47,953 nucleotides of DNA from Solemya velesiana gill symbiont (GTDB lineage Bacteria; Pseudomonadota; Gammaproteobacteria; Chromatiales; Chromatiaceae). Under the pieces are notes generated by a model. It did no database searches, was not told the origin of the DNA, and saw nothing but the letters and a program-made list of their open reading frames with translations. The stretch is taken from positions 1 through 47,953 of the forward strand of contig NZ_MPRJ01000010.1 of the NCBI RefSeq assembly GCF_002020805.1, given 5' to 3'. This document shows positions 1-6,414 of this stretch, piece after piece (the first letter of the stretch is position 1; each line of letters begins with the position of its first letter). A program made the translations under genes and the position numbers.

Positions 1-57
1 CCTTGGTTTGGGGAACAACGGCTCAATGATTTTGTACTGCTCTTTCGTTAGTTCCAT
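1..57 (-). CDS. IS5-family transposase, N-terminal fragment (partial at window edge)
   Basis: Only 19 codons are in the window, starting at an ATG whose complement lies at 55-57. The sequence MELTKEQYKIIEPLFP matches the conserved opening of the DUF4096-type N-terminal domain of IS5-family transposases. The catalytic part would lie beyond base 1. Whether the gene is intact cannot be seen. Confidence 0.6.
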   Translation of the reverse strand, partial: MELTKEQYKIIEPLFPKPR

Positions 58-95
58 AGAGTGGCATTTTACTGACTTTTACGTGAACAGGCCCT
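1..95 (-). mobile_element. Edge of an IS5-family insertion sequence, cut by the window
   Basis: The minus strand from 57 to 1 encodes the first 19 residues of a transposase, beginning MELTKEQYKI and continuing IEPLFPKPR, which is the usual start of IS5/IS1031/IS427-type DDE transposases. Upstream of the start, the minus strand at about 95-80 reads GGGCCTGTTCACG, a plausible terminal inverted repeat for this group, and the next bases (TA at 96-97) could be the target site. The rest of the element lies outside the window, so completeness cannot be judged. Boundaries are inferred. Confidence 0.6.
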
Positions 96-211
96 AATAG
101 AATTTCACCGTTATTCTGTTTTGCATTGGGGGTGCCTGTGGACGTGTGGTTTTCCGGCTTTAGATTCGTTACAGGTCTTTTTGTTTTCTTTTTTGCCTCT
201 CTTATCAGTCG

Positions 212-1090
212 GTGGGTATTTCCGGGCAGCTACTGAAACCCTTCGTACTGGCCAGTGAATCAAGAGAAGACGTTTCAACGGTGGTGGAGAAGGTCAAGAT
301 CGCTTTATCGAAAGGCGATTTTGAGATCGTAGGTGAATACGCACCCTATGCGGGTGCTCATGTTGTCGTTGCCACCAATGATTACCTGAGGAGAGTGGCG
401 GAATCCGAAGCCAATGCCATCTTCCTGGCAGGGCAGCGGATTTCGATAACGGAGAGTGGTGATGGCACGGTTCAGGTGGCCTATACGAATCCACGCTATT
501 TCAGCGCGGCTTATCGCGTGAAAGCAGATATTGAGCCAGTAAACTCTGCTTTGGAATCAACCCTGGGGCGTGTTGAAACTTTTGGAGCACGGGGTTTATC
601 TTCCGGCAAGCTTTCCAGATACCATTATAGTTTCGGCATGGAGTATTTTGATGACTTCCTGGTTCTTGCCGAGTATGACTCTTTTCAGCGTGCGGTGGAT
701 GTGGTTGTAAATTCGCTGAAGGAAGGGATCGGTGACAGCAATTATGTCTACGGCATTGATTTGCCAGGGTCTCAATTGGCCGTATTCGGTGTTGGTATCG
801 GCAGTGGTATGGGCAGTGATTCCACCGTGATGGATGTGGTGGATTTTCAAGCCATGAAACAAACGGCGCATCTGCCTTACGAAGTGGTTGTGCAGGGAGG
901 TCGGGTAATGGCCCTGGCGCCGCGTTTTCGCATTGCCGTGGATTTTCCGGATTTGAGGATGACAGGGGACCACGGCTTTTCCAAGTTGATGGCAGCGCCC
1001 GATGCAATTCACAAAACGCTGACGCTGGTTGCTGGTAAACAATGGGAAAACCCGGTTTGGAAAAGCTCATTGATTGGAGGTGGGGGCTGA
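212..1090 (+). CDS. DUF302-like two-domain protein, probably exported, N-terminus uncertain
   Basis: The reading frame gives 292 residues from a GTG. Two related halves are visible. Residues about 10-105 (VVEKVKIALSKGDFEIVGEY, then YAPYAGAHVV and VQVAYTNPRY) and about 135-285 both look like the DUF302 fold (alpha/beta, function unknown). Relatives usually carry a Sec signal peptide just before the PFVLAS segment. Here no signal peptide is in frame, but frame 138-212 upstream encodes a hydrophobic stretch (VTGLFVFFFASLIS) in a different phase, preceded by a G-rich possible ribosome site and GTG at 138 or 144. I infer a one-base indel around 185-212, or an alternative N-terminus. The gene stands alone, 117 bases from the IS edge. 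Function is unknown. Confidence 0.65.
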   Translation: MGISGQLLKPFVLASESREDVSTVVEKVKIALSKGDFEIVGEYAPYAGAHVVVATNDYLRRVAESEANAIFLAGQRISITESGDGTVQVAYTNPRYFSAAYRVKADIEPVNSALESTLGRVETFGARGLSSGKLSRYHYSFGMEYFDDFLVLAEYDSFQRAVDVVVNSLKEGIGDSNYVYGIDLPGSQLAVFGVGIGSGMGSDSTVMDVVDFQAMKQTAHLPYEVVVQGGRVMALAPRFRIAVDFPDLRMTGDHGFSKLMAAPDAIHKTLTLVAGKQWENPVWKSSLIGGGG

Positions 1091-1182
1091 GATCCGGCGT
1101 ACCTTGCTATCCTGGCGCTATGGTTCAAACTTAGTAATGAGAGGTTGGTGCCGGGTGCGAGTGTAGATGCGAGGGTGGAATT

Positions 1183-1704
1183 ATGGCTCCCAAAGAAAAT
1201 CGAGATCCTGTAGACCGTATGGTCGATGCCTATGAGAGTATGCTGGAACGGGTGGATGAGATGCTGGAGGCAGCCGAGAAGACCACCCTGCCGGTTTTGA
1301 AAAAGAGCCTGGATACGGCTCGGGAGAAGGCGGTTGAGCTGGATGAGTTGGCTCGCGAGGAGGCGGAAAAGATCGCTGGCTGCCTGGAAAGGGACATGAA
1401 GGACGCGGCGCACTTTCTGTCTGAAACCGGTGAGGATTTTCGCAACTGGTTTCGTTTCGATATGCAGCTGATCGAGGGGCGCATGATGGAGATGTTCGCC
1501 AAGGTGGCGGACAGAACCAAGCTGGAATTGGACCGGTTTGCGGAGCAGGCCAAGGAGGCATCGCGTTATCATACGGGTGAAATCACGGGCCCTGGCACGC
1601 TGGTATGTACCCAGTGTGGCAAGGAGCTCCACTTCCACAAGGCAGGCCACATTCCGCCCTGTCCAAAGTGCCATGCAACGGAATACAGGCGACAGGAAGA
1701 CTAG
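1183..1704 (+). CDS. YbeL-like zinc-ribbon protein (DUF1451)
   Basis: A 173-residue protein with a long charged alpha-helical region (residues about 1-130, likely coiled coil) and a C-terminal zinc ribbon. The metal site is CTQC near residue 140 and CPKC near residue 162, followed by a short basic tail. Helical part plus YHTGEITGPGTLVC matches the E. coli YbeL family closely in length and layout. Its cellular role is not established. The start is the ATG at 1183, with an acceptable purine-rich stretch upstream (GAGGGTGG). It ends at a TAG only 25 bases from the end of the convergent EAL-HDOD gene. Confidence 0.85.
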   Translation: MAPKENRDPVDRMVDAYESMLERVDEMLEAAEKTTLPVLKKSLDTAREKAVELDELAREEAEKIAGCLERDMKDAAHFLSETGEDFRNWFRFDMQLIEGRMMEMFAKVADRTKLELDRFAEQAKEASRYHTGEITGPGTLVCTQCGKELHFHKAGHIPPCPKCHATEYRRQED

Positions 1705-1728
1705 AGCCTTTTTCGTGGCTTGCCTGGG

Positions 1729-3054
1729 TTAGTCCTGTTCGATCAGCGCGGTAAACTCCTTTATGGCTGCCTCTGTGGCCTCCAGGTAGCATTCGCTGAT
1801 CTGCTGGGAATCCAGTCCCGGAAAACTCACTTTTGGCCACGCTTGGTGCTCGTAGGCGAGAGTGCAGGCAACGGCCTTGCCGATGGGGCCTTCGTGGCTC
1901 AGCAATGCGTGCCTGATTTCATTGGACAGCGGCAGGGCGGTGATGATCTGTGGCAGTTCCTGGCCCATGAGCATGTCCAGGGTCGAGAGCAGGCCCGCGG
2001 TGAAAGCTGTCCCTTCCAGGTGCTGTTGATCAGCGCGGCCAAGTAGATGCGAACACATGTGTGCCCTTGTAAGGGCCAGGTTGAGCAGCTCTTTTGGGCC
2101 TGCGTCAATGCCGGATAGGACGATCAGGTTGGCCCAGGACTGGATCTGGCGCAGGCCGAGATAGATCACCGCCTGCTTGATGGAGTCTACTTTTTTGGGC
2201 ATGCCCATGGCTGCGGAGTTGAGGTAGCGCAGGATCTTGTAGCTGAAGCCTGGATCCTGGGTAATGACCTGCTCGATCTCCTTGGTGGTGGCCATGGGGT
2301 CATTCATTTTCGACAGCAGGGAGAGGGCGACCTGCCGGTTTTCTCCCAGGCGCTTCCCCGACACCAGGGTCGGCTTTTCGAAGAAGTAGCCTTGAAAATA
2401 GTCAAATCCCATATCGTGCAGCTGGCGATATTCGGAAACGGTTTCCATCGCTGACCGCCATGGAAGGCTGAAAGCCGAGGCGGTTAGTCCCCGGTAGCCG
2501 TGAGGCCGCACTGCTTGCCCGTCGTGTGCGCAGCACGCTAGAGGTCGAAGACTCGCTTGTTTCTCGGCCAGGAATTCCAGCTGGTGGTCGCGGAGGGCGT
2601 GGACCCGCTGTTCAAGGGTGGCAAGGTCGACCTGGGGGACCTCTACCTTGATGATGTCGACGATGGGTAACAACGGATCCCACTTCTCCTCGAAAGCGAA
2701 GTCGTCCAGGGCCAGGGTGAAGCCCTGTTCGGAAAGTGTTTGGCAGCAGGCAATCAAGGAGTCATCGACAGGGATGTCTTCGAGTATCTCGAGTAGGATT
2801 CGGGATTTATCAAAAGGTATGGGTGGCTCTTCGACGAAGAAGTTGCGCGTGAGGTTGATGAAGGCCCTGGCGCTGCCCACCATCCGTTCCAGGCCGATTT
2901 CGGCGAAGCTGTTGAGAATGACCAGTGAGGAGGCCTGGTCCCCGTCCAGTGATTCGACGGATCGTCCCTGGTTGTCCCTGTAGAGCAGCTCGTAGGCGAA
3001 GACCTTCATACCACGGTCGAAGATCGCCTGTCGGCCGATGAAGAAATTTTCCAT
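1729..3054 (-). CDS. EAL-HDOD signalling protein (YuxH type) with a 37-residue insertion
   Basis: The 441-residue product has an N-terminal degenerate EAL domain (residues about 5-240) and a C-terminal HDOD domain (about 245-430; IEQVITQDPGFSYKILRYLN is the typical HDOD helix). YuxH-like proteins bind or sense cyclic di-GMP signals rather than hydrolyse it; the EAL signature here is YELLYRD, so catalysis is unlikely. The odd part is residues 166-202, which interrupt the conserved AEKVET loop: AEK is followed by 37 foreign residues (rich in Arg, Pro and Cys) and then METVSEYRQL resumes the family sequence. The inserted DNA is exactly 111 bases, so frame is kept. Family members are about 400 residues, consistent with an insertion. 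The gene is monocistronic and converges on the YbeL-like gene. Confidence 0.85.
   Translation of the reverse strand: MENFFIGRQAIFDRGMKVFAYELLYRDNQGRSVESLDGDQASSLVILNSFAEIGLERMVGSARAFINLTRNFFVEEPPIPFDKSRILLEILEDIPVDDSLIACCQTLSEQGFTLALDDFAFEEKWDPLLPIVDIIKVEVPQVDLATLEQRVHALRDHQLEFLAEKQASLRPLACCAHDGQAVRPHGYRGLTASAFSLPWRSAMETVSEYRQLHDMGFDYFQGYFFEKPTLVSGKRLGENRQVALSLLSKMNDPMATTKEIEQVITQDPGFSYKILRYLNSAAMGMPKKVDSIKQAVIYLGLRQIQSWANLIVLSGIDAGPKELLNLALTRAHMCSHLLGRADQQHLEGTAFTAGLLSTLDMLMGQELPQIITALPLSNEIRHALLSHEGPIGKAVACTLAYEHQAWPKVSFPGLDSQQISECYLEATEAAIKEFTALIEQD
2449..2559 (-). repeat. 111-base hairpin-rich insertion inside the EAL domain
   Basis: This stretch has no counterpart in EAL-HDOD proteins and sits between the codons for AEK and METV. 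On the plus strand it contains ACCGCC (2454-2459) facing GGCGGT, with an inner GGCT-GAA-AGCC hairpin in the loop, then CGTG/CACG and GTC-TTC-GAC hairpins. GC content is high. The 12-mer GACCGCCATGGA at 2453-2464 occurs again inside the palindromic repeat at 3165-3176. A mobile palindromic repeat that preserves frame is the simplest reading, but the family is not known to me. Confidence 0.55.
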
Positions 3055-3147
3055 ATTTCCTGCCGTACCGGTGATTTGGTTTCTGTTTTAATCCCCTATT
3101 GTAGTCGGCGTGGATACGATTTATTTATTTCGTCGCTCCCGGCATCC

Positions 3148-3212
3148 CTGCACTCGCGGCATACGACCGCCATGGATGGCGGAAGTGCAGGAAATGCAGG
3201 AGCAATTTCCTG
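3148..3212. repeat. Nested palindromic (REP-like) element
   Basis: Three inverted repeats are nested or adjacent. CTGCACT (3148-3154) pairs with AGTGCAG (3184-3190). Between them CCGCCAT-GG-ATGGCGG (3167-3182) is a perfect palindrome. CAGGAAAT (3188-3195) then pairs with ATTTCCTG (3205-3212). It lies in the gap between the EAL-HDOD gene and rpmG, just upstream of a terminator. Such elements are usually dispersed repeats; copies elsewhere in the genome cannot be seen from here. Confidence 0.6.
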
Positions 3213-3230
3213 TCCGCCCATCCTGGGCAT

Positions 3231-3261
3231 AAAAAAACCCGCCACGGTGGGCGGGTTTTTT
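3231..3261. terminator. Bidirectional rho-independent terminator after rpmG
   Basis: CCCGCC (3238-3243) pairs with GGCGGG (3250-3255). The stem is flanked by seven A's on the left (3231-3237) and six T's on the right (3256-3261), so it can end transcription in both directions. It lies 16 bases beyond the rpmG stop codon on the minus strand. Confidence 0.85.
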
Positions 3262-3276
3262 CGGGAATGCGGGATC

Positions 3277-3432
3277 TTATTTGATCTTCGATTCCTTGTA
3301 CATCACGTGCTTGCGGACCTTGGGATCAAATTTCTTGATCTCCATTTTGCCCGGCATATTACGCTTGTTCTTGGTCGTGGTGTAGAAGTGGCCGGTACCG
3401 GCGCTGGATACGAGTTTGATTTTGTCACGCAT
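3277..3432 (-). CDS. rpmG: 50S ribosomal protein L33
   Basis: A 51-residue basic protein beginning [20 protein letters not shown] and ending in MYKESKIK. It is the full bacterial L33, a small protein of the large ribosomal subunit near the E site. It lacks the four cysteines of zinc-binding L33 paralogs, so this is the zinc-independent type. It follows rpmB by 14 bases on the minus strand, the standard rpmB-rpmG pair, and is followed by a strong terminator. The gene is shorter than many automatic cut-offs. Confidence 0.95.
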   Translation of the reverse strand: MRDKIKLVSSAGTGHFYTTTKNKRNMPGKMEIKKFDPKVRKHVMYKESKIK

Positions 3433-3446
3433 GGCTCTTGCTCCAG

Positions 3447-3683
3447 TTAGACCTTTTCACCGCGGGCACGCATCTCGGCCAGAACCGCGTCGATACCCTT
3501 CTTGTCAATAATGCGCATGCCATTGGAGGAGACACGCAGGCGAACCCAGCGGTTCTCGCTCTCCACCCAAAAGCGATGGTTGTGGAGGTTGGGCAGAAAA
3601 CGGCGCCTTGTCTTGTTGTGGGCGTGGGATACGTTGTTCCCAGCCACCGGACGTTTGCCCGTAACCTGGCATACTTTGGACAT
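3447..3683 (-). CDS. rpmB: 50S ribosomal protein L28
   Basis: A 78-residue protein starting [20 protein letters not shown], the classic L28 opening, with the basic [10 protein letters not shown] segment that contacts 23S rRNA. An in-frame ATG 33 bases further upstream (3716) would add 11 unrelated residues; the family start at 3683 is preferred. It is the first gene of rpmB-rpmG, with a good promoter about 90 bases upstream. The order radC, then rpmB-rpmG in the same direction, is conserved in Gammaproteobacteria. Confidence 0.95.
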   Translation of the reverse strand: MSKVCQVTGKRPVAGNNVSHAHNKTRRRFLPNLHNHRFWVESENRWVRLRVSSNGMRIIDKKGIDAVLAEMRARGEKV

Positions 3684-3774
3684 TGTCAAATCCTCAGAAA
3701 TTTCTGTTTGAAACACCCCTCAGGGTGCCCCGGGAAAACTGTTTACGGCCCTCAATGGGCGTAAAAGAGGCGGA

Positions 3775-3803
3775 TTTATATCAGAAATTAAGGGTGGTGG
3801 CAA
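3775..3803 (-). promoter_or_regulatory. Probable sigma-70 promoter of rpmB-rpmG
   Basis: On the minus strand TTGCCA (3803-3798) and TATAAA (3780-3775) are separated by 17 bases, a near-consensus sigma-70 promoter. It sits in the radC-rpmB gap, about 90 bases before the rpmB start. Confidence 0.7.
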
Positions 3804-3817
3804 GTTTTTTCGACGTA

Positions 3818-4492
3818 TCAGAGGAGGCCCATCTCTGCCAGGGAACTTGAATGGCCCGCACCGACGATGATGTGGTCGATAACCCGAATGCCCACCAGTT
3901 CGAGAGCGCTTTTGAGCTGTCGGGTTATCTGTTCGTCGCTGCGGCTCGGTTCCGCGACACCGGAGGGGTGATTGTGGGCCATGATCAGGGCGGCTGCGTT
4001 ATGGGTCAGTGCACGTTTGACGACCTCCCTTGGATGGACGCTGGCACCGTCGATGGTTCCCCGGAACAGCTCTTCGTACTCGATGATCTTGTGGCGGTTG
4101 TCCAGGAACAGGCAGGCAAAGACTTCATGAGGATAACCTCTCAGGCGTGCTTCCAGGTAGCGGCGTGTTTGGGCTGGATTTGTCAGTGCATCTCCCTGCT
4201 CCAGTTCCTCCCGGAGGTAGCGTCTGCTCATTTCCAGTGCGGCCTGCAGTTGTGCGTATTTTGCTGCACCGAGGCCGGGGCTTCTGCAGAAGCGGTCGCA
4301 ATCGGCGCCAAGCAGGGCGTGCAGGCCGTGGTACTCAGTGAGCAGGCTCCTGGCCAGATCGACGGCACTTTTCCCTTTCATTCCTGTGCGCAGGAAGATG
4401 GCCAGCAGTTCGGCATTAGAGAGTGCCGCTGCGCCCCGGGCGATGAGTTTTTCCCTGGGTCTCTCTTCCAGGGGCCAGTCGGTAATGGTCAT
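3818..4492 (-). CDS. radC: RadC-family JAB/MPN domain protein
   Basis: The 224-residue protein has the RadC layout: an N-terminal helix-hairpin-helix-like region (residues about 1-95, with the [14 protein letters not shown] motif) and a C-terminal JAB/MPN metalloprotease-like domain. The metal motif HNHPSG (about residues 173-178) followed by EPSRSD is complete. Despite its name the biological role of RadC is unsettled; a DNA-repair function in E. coli was withdrawn. It is upstream of rpmB on the same strand and divergent from coaBC, as in E. coli. Confidence 0.95.
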   Translation of the reverse strand: MTITDWPLEERPREKLIARGAAALSNAELLAIFLRTGMKGKSAVDLARSLLTEYHGLHALLGADCDRFCRSPGLGAAKYAQLQAALEMSRRYLREELEQGDALTNPAQTRRYLEARLRGYPHEVFACLFLDNRHKIIEYEELFRGTIDGASVHPREVVKRALTHNAAALIMAHNHPSGVAEPSRSDEQITRQLKSALELVGIRVIDHIIVGAGHSSSLAEMGLL

Positions 4493-4731
4493 TCCATGTG
4501 TCCATGCGAATAAAGTTCCTATATTATTACAGCCTTAGAAACAAGACTAGGGAAGATGTCATTCCTGGCGGTTTTTTAATTTACTAAACTCCTTTGTTAT
4601 AAGTGCATGTGGCGATAGTGAATGACTGCTAACTTTTTGCGTTGGGTGGGTAATTGCTTCCCGACACACGCGTATTCAGTTACCCTTCACAGGTCAAGCA
4701 ATAACTATTACTAATTACCAAAAGCGGGAAT

Positions 4732-5949
4732 ATGTCTGAACTGGTAGGCAAGCGCATACTGCTCGGAATTACTGGAGGTATCGCTGCGTACAAGTCTGCT
4801 GAGCTGGTCAGGTTGCTGACCAAGGTAGGGGCGGATGTACGTGTTGTGATGACTGAAGCTGCCGGTCGTTTCATCACATCGATGACGCTGCAGGCCCTGT
4901 CGGGCCATCCGGTTCGGGATTCGCTGTTCGATGAGGCACATGAAGCGGCAATGGGGCACATCGAGCTTGCACGGTGGGCTGATCTGATTCTGATGGCCCC
5001 TGCCACTGCAGACTTCATGGCGCGCATCAGCAGCGGTATGGCGGATGATCTTCTTGCCACCCTTTGCCTTGCTGCCAGGTCACCCATTGCCCTGGCCCCC
5101 GCGATGAACCAGGCGATGTGGCTGAACCCGGCAACCCGGGACAATGCACGGCTTCTAGCGGCTCGGGGTATGCATCTCTGGGGGCCGGCAGAAGGGGATC
5201 AGGCCTGTGGGGATTCCGGTCCGGGGCGCATGCTGGAGCCCCAGGAGCTTCTTCGTCAGACTGTTCATGCATTATCCAAAGGTCCGCTCAGTGGTGTGCG
5301 TGTACTGATGACGGCCGGACCGACCCAGGAACCCCTGGATCCGGTCCGCTATATCGGCAATAGAAGCTCGGGGAAAATGGGCTACGCCCTGGCGAGGGCT
5401 TTCATCTCGGCTGGGGCCGATGTGGTGCTGGTGAGTGGGCCTGTGTCCCTGGATACACCTGCCGGTGTTGAGCGGGTTGATGTCGAAACGGCATTGGAGA
5501 TGGAGGCTGAGGTATCAGCCAGGGTAGGGAATTGCGATATCTTTGTCGCCTGCGCAGCGGTTGCGGACTATCGGCCTGTGGCCGCTGCTGGTCAGAAGAT
5601 CAAAAAAGCGCAGGAGGCCCTGTCCGTCGAGCTGATTCGCAATCCGGATATCCTGGCGGGTATCGCGGCACGGCCTGAGCCGCCGTATACCGTGGGTTTC
5701 GCAGCTGAAACCCAGGATGTGGTGGCCTATGCCGACGCCAAGCGCATCAAGAAGGGGTTAGATATGATTGCTGCCAACCATGTCGGCGGCGAGGAAGGCG
5801 GCTTCGGTCGGGACCAGAATGCATTGACAGTCTTATGGGAAGGGGGCAGCCAGGAACTGGCGATGACCGGAAAGCAGGAGCTCGGGCGTCAACTGGTTGC
5901 ACTTATTGCAGAGAACTATGGAAAAACAAATAGAACTGAAAATACTTGA
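4732..5949 (+). CDS. coaBC: Bifunctional phosphopantothenoylcysteine decarboxylase / phosphopantothenate-cysteine ligase
   Basis: CoaBC (Dfp) carries out two successive steps of coenzyme A synthesis: joining cysteine to 4-phosphopantothenate and decarboxylating the product. The 405-residue protein shows the FMN-binding CoaC half (residues 1-190: [13 protein letters not shown], the APAMNQAMW motif, and the catalytic Cys in [12 protein letters not shown]) and the CoaB half (190-400: [27 protein letters not shown], and the KIKK lysines). Length is normal. The start is the ATG at 4732. It overlaps the start of dut by 32 bases, so the two are probably translationally coupled. Confidence 0.97.
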   Translation: MSELVGKRILLGITGGIAAYKSAELVRLLTKVGADVRVVMTEAAGRFITSMTLQALSGHPVRDSLFDEAHEAAMGHIELARWADLILMAPATADFMARISSGMADDLLATLCLAARSPIALAPAMNQAMWLNPATRDNARLLAARGMHLWGPAEGDQACGDSGPGRMLEPQELLRQTVHALSKGPLSGVRVLMTAGPTQEPLDPVRYIGNRSSGKMGYALARAFISAGADVVLVSGPVSLDTPAGVERVDVETALEMEAEVSARVGNCDIFVACAAVADYRPVAAAGQKIKKAQEALSVELIRNPDILAGIAARPEPPYTVGFAAETQDVVAYADAKRIKKGLDMIAANHVGGEEGGFGRDQNALTVLWEGGSQELAMTGKQELGRQLVALIAENYGKTNRTENT

Positions 5950-6376
5950 TAACCGGTTGGGTAATGAGTTTCCGCTGCCGGATTATGCCACCGAGGGGGC
6001 TGCCGGCATGGATCTTCGGGCAATGTTGAATCAGCCCCTGGAGCTTCAGCCCGGTGATACCCAGCTTATTCCGACAGGTATGGCTATCCATATCGAAGAC
6101 CCCTATCTGGCGGCGGTGATCCTGCCCAGGTCGGGGCTTGGTCATAAGCACGGTATTGTTCTGGGGAACCTGGTCGGTCTGATCGATTCCGATTACCAGG
6201 GGCAGTTGTTCGTCTCCTGCTGGAATCGGGGGAAAACATCATTCAGGGTTGAGGTGGGTGAGCGAATCGCCCAATTGGTTATTATTCCGGTCCTCAAAGC
6301 GGCGTTTGAAATTGTGGATGAGTTCGAGGAGAGTCGCAGGGGTGAGGGTGGTTTTGGCCATTCTGGCAGGCACTGA
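5918..6376 (+). CDS. dut: Deoxyuridine 5'-triphosphate nucleotidohydrolase (dUTPase)
   Basis: Trimeric dUTPase hydrolyses dUTP to dUMP and pyrophosphate, keeping uracil out of DNA and feeding dTMP synthesis. The 152-residue protein has all five motifs: [39 protein letters not shown], and the C-terminal glycine-rich [11 protein letters not shown]. The ATG at 5918 gives the family N-terminus [10 protein letters not shown]; an upstream in-frame start at 5897 lies deeper inside coaBC and is less likely. The coaBC-dut-algC order is conserved in this class. Confidence 0.97.
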   Translation: MEKQIELKILDNRLGNEFPLPDYATEGAAGMDLRAMLNQPLELQPGDTQLIPTGMAIHIEDPYLAAVILPRSGLGHKHGIVLGNLVGLIDSDYQGQLFVSCWNRGKTSFRVEVGERIAQLVIIPVLKAAFEIVDEFEESRRGEGGFGHSGRH

Positions 6377-6414
6377 TTGACGACGTCATGGACACGAGGG
6401 CAGGGACAGGGAGC

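Noticed and set aside
2449-2559. Possible cyclic di-GMP riboswitch-like sequence in the EAL insertion
   Set aside because: Some bases resemble parts of the GEMM consensus on the minus strand, but the key GAAA tetraloop and receptor are absent, and it lies inside a coding region.
3851-4513. Plus-strand frame of 220 codons opposite radC
   Set aside because: It is antisense to a clear RadC gene, with no recognisable family; overlap is a shadow of high-GC coding.
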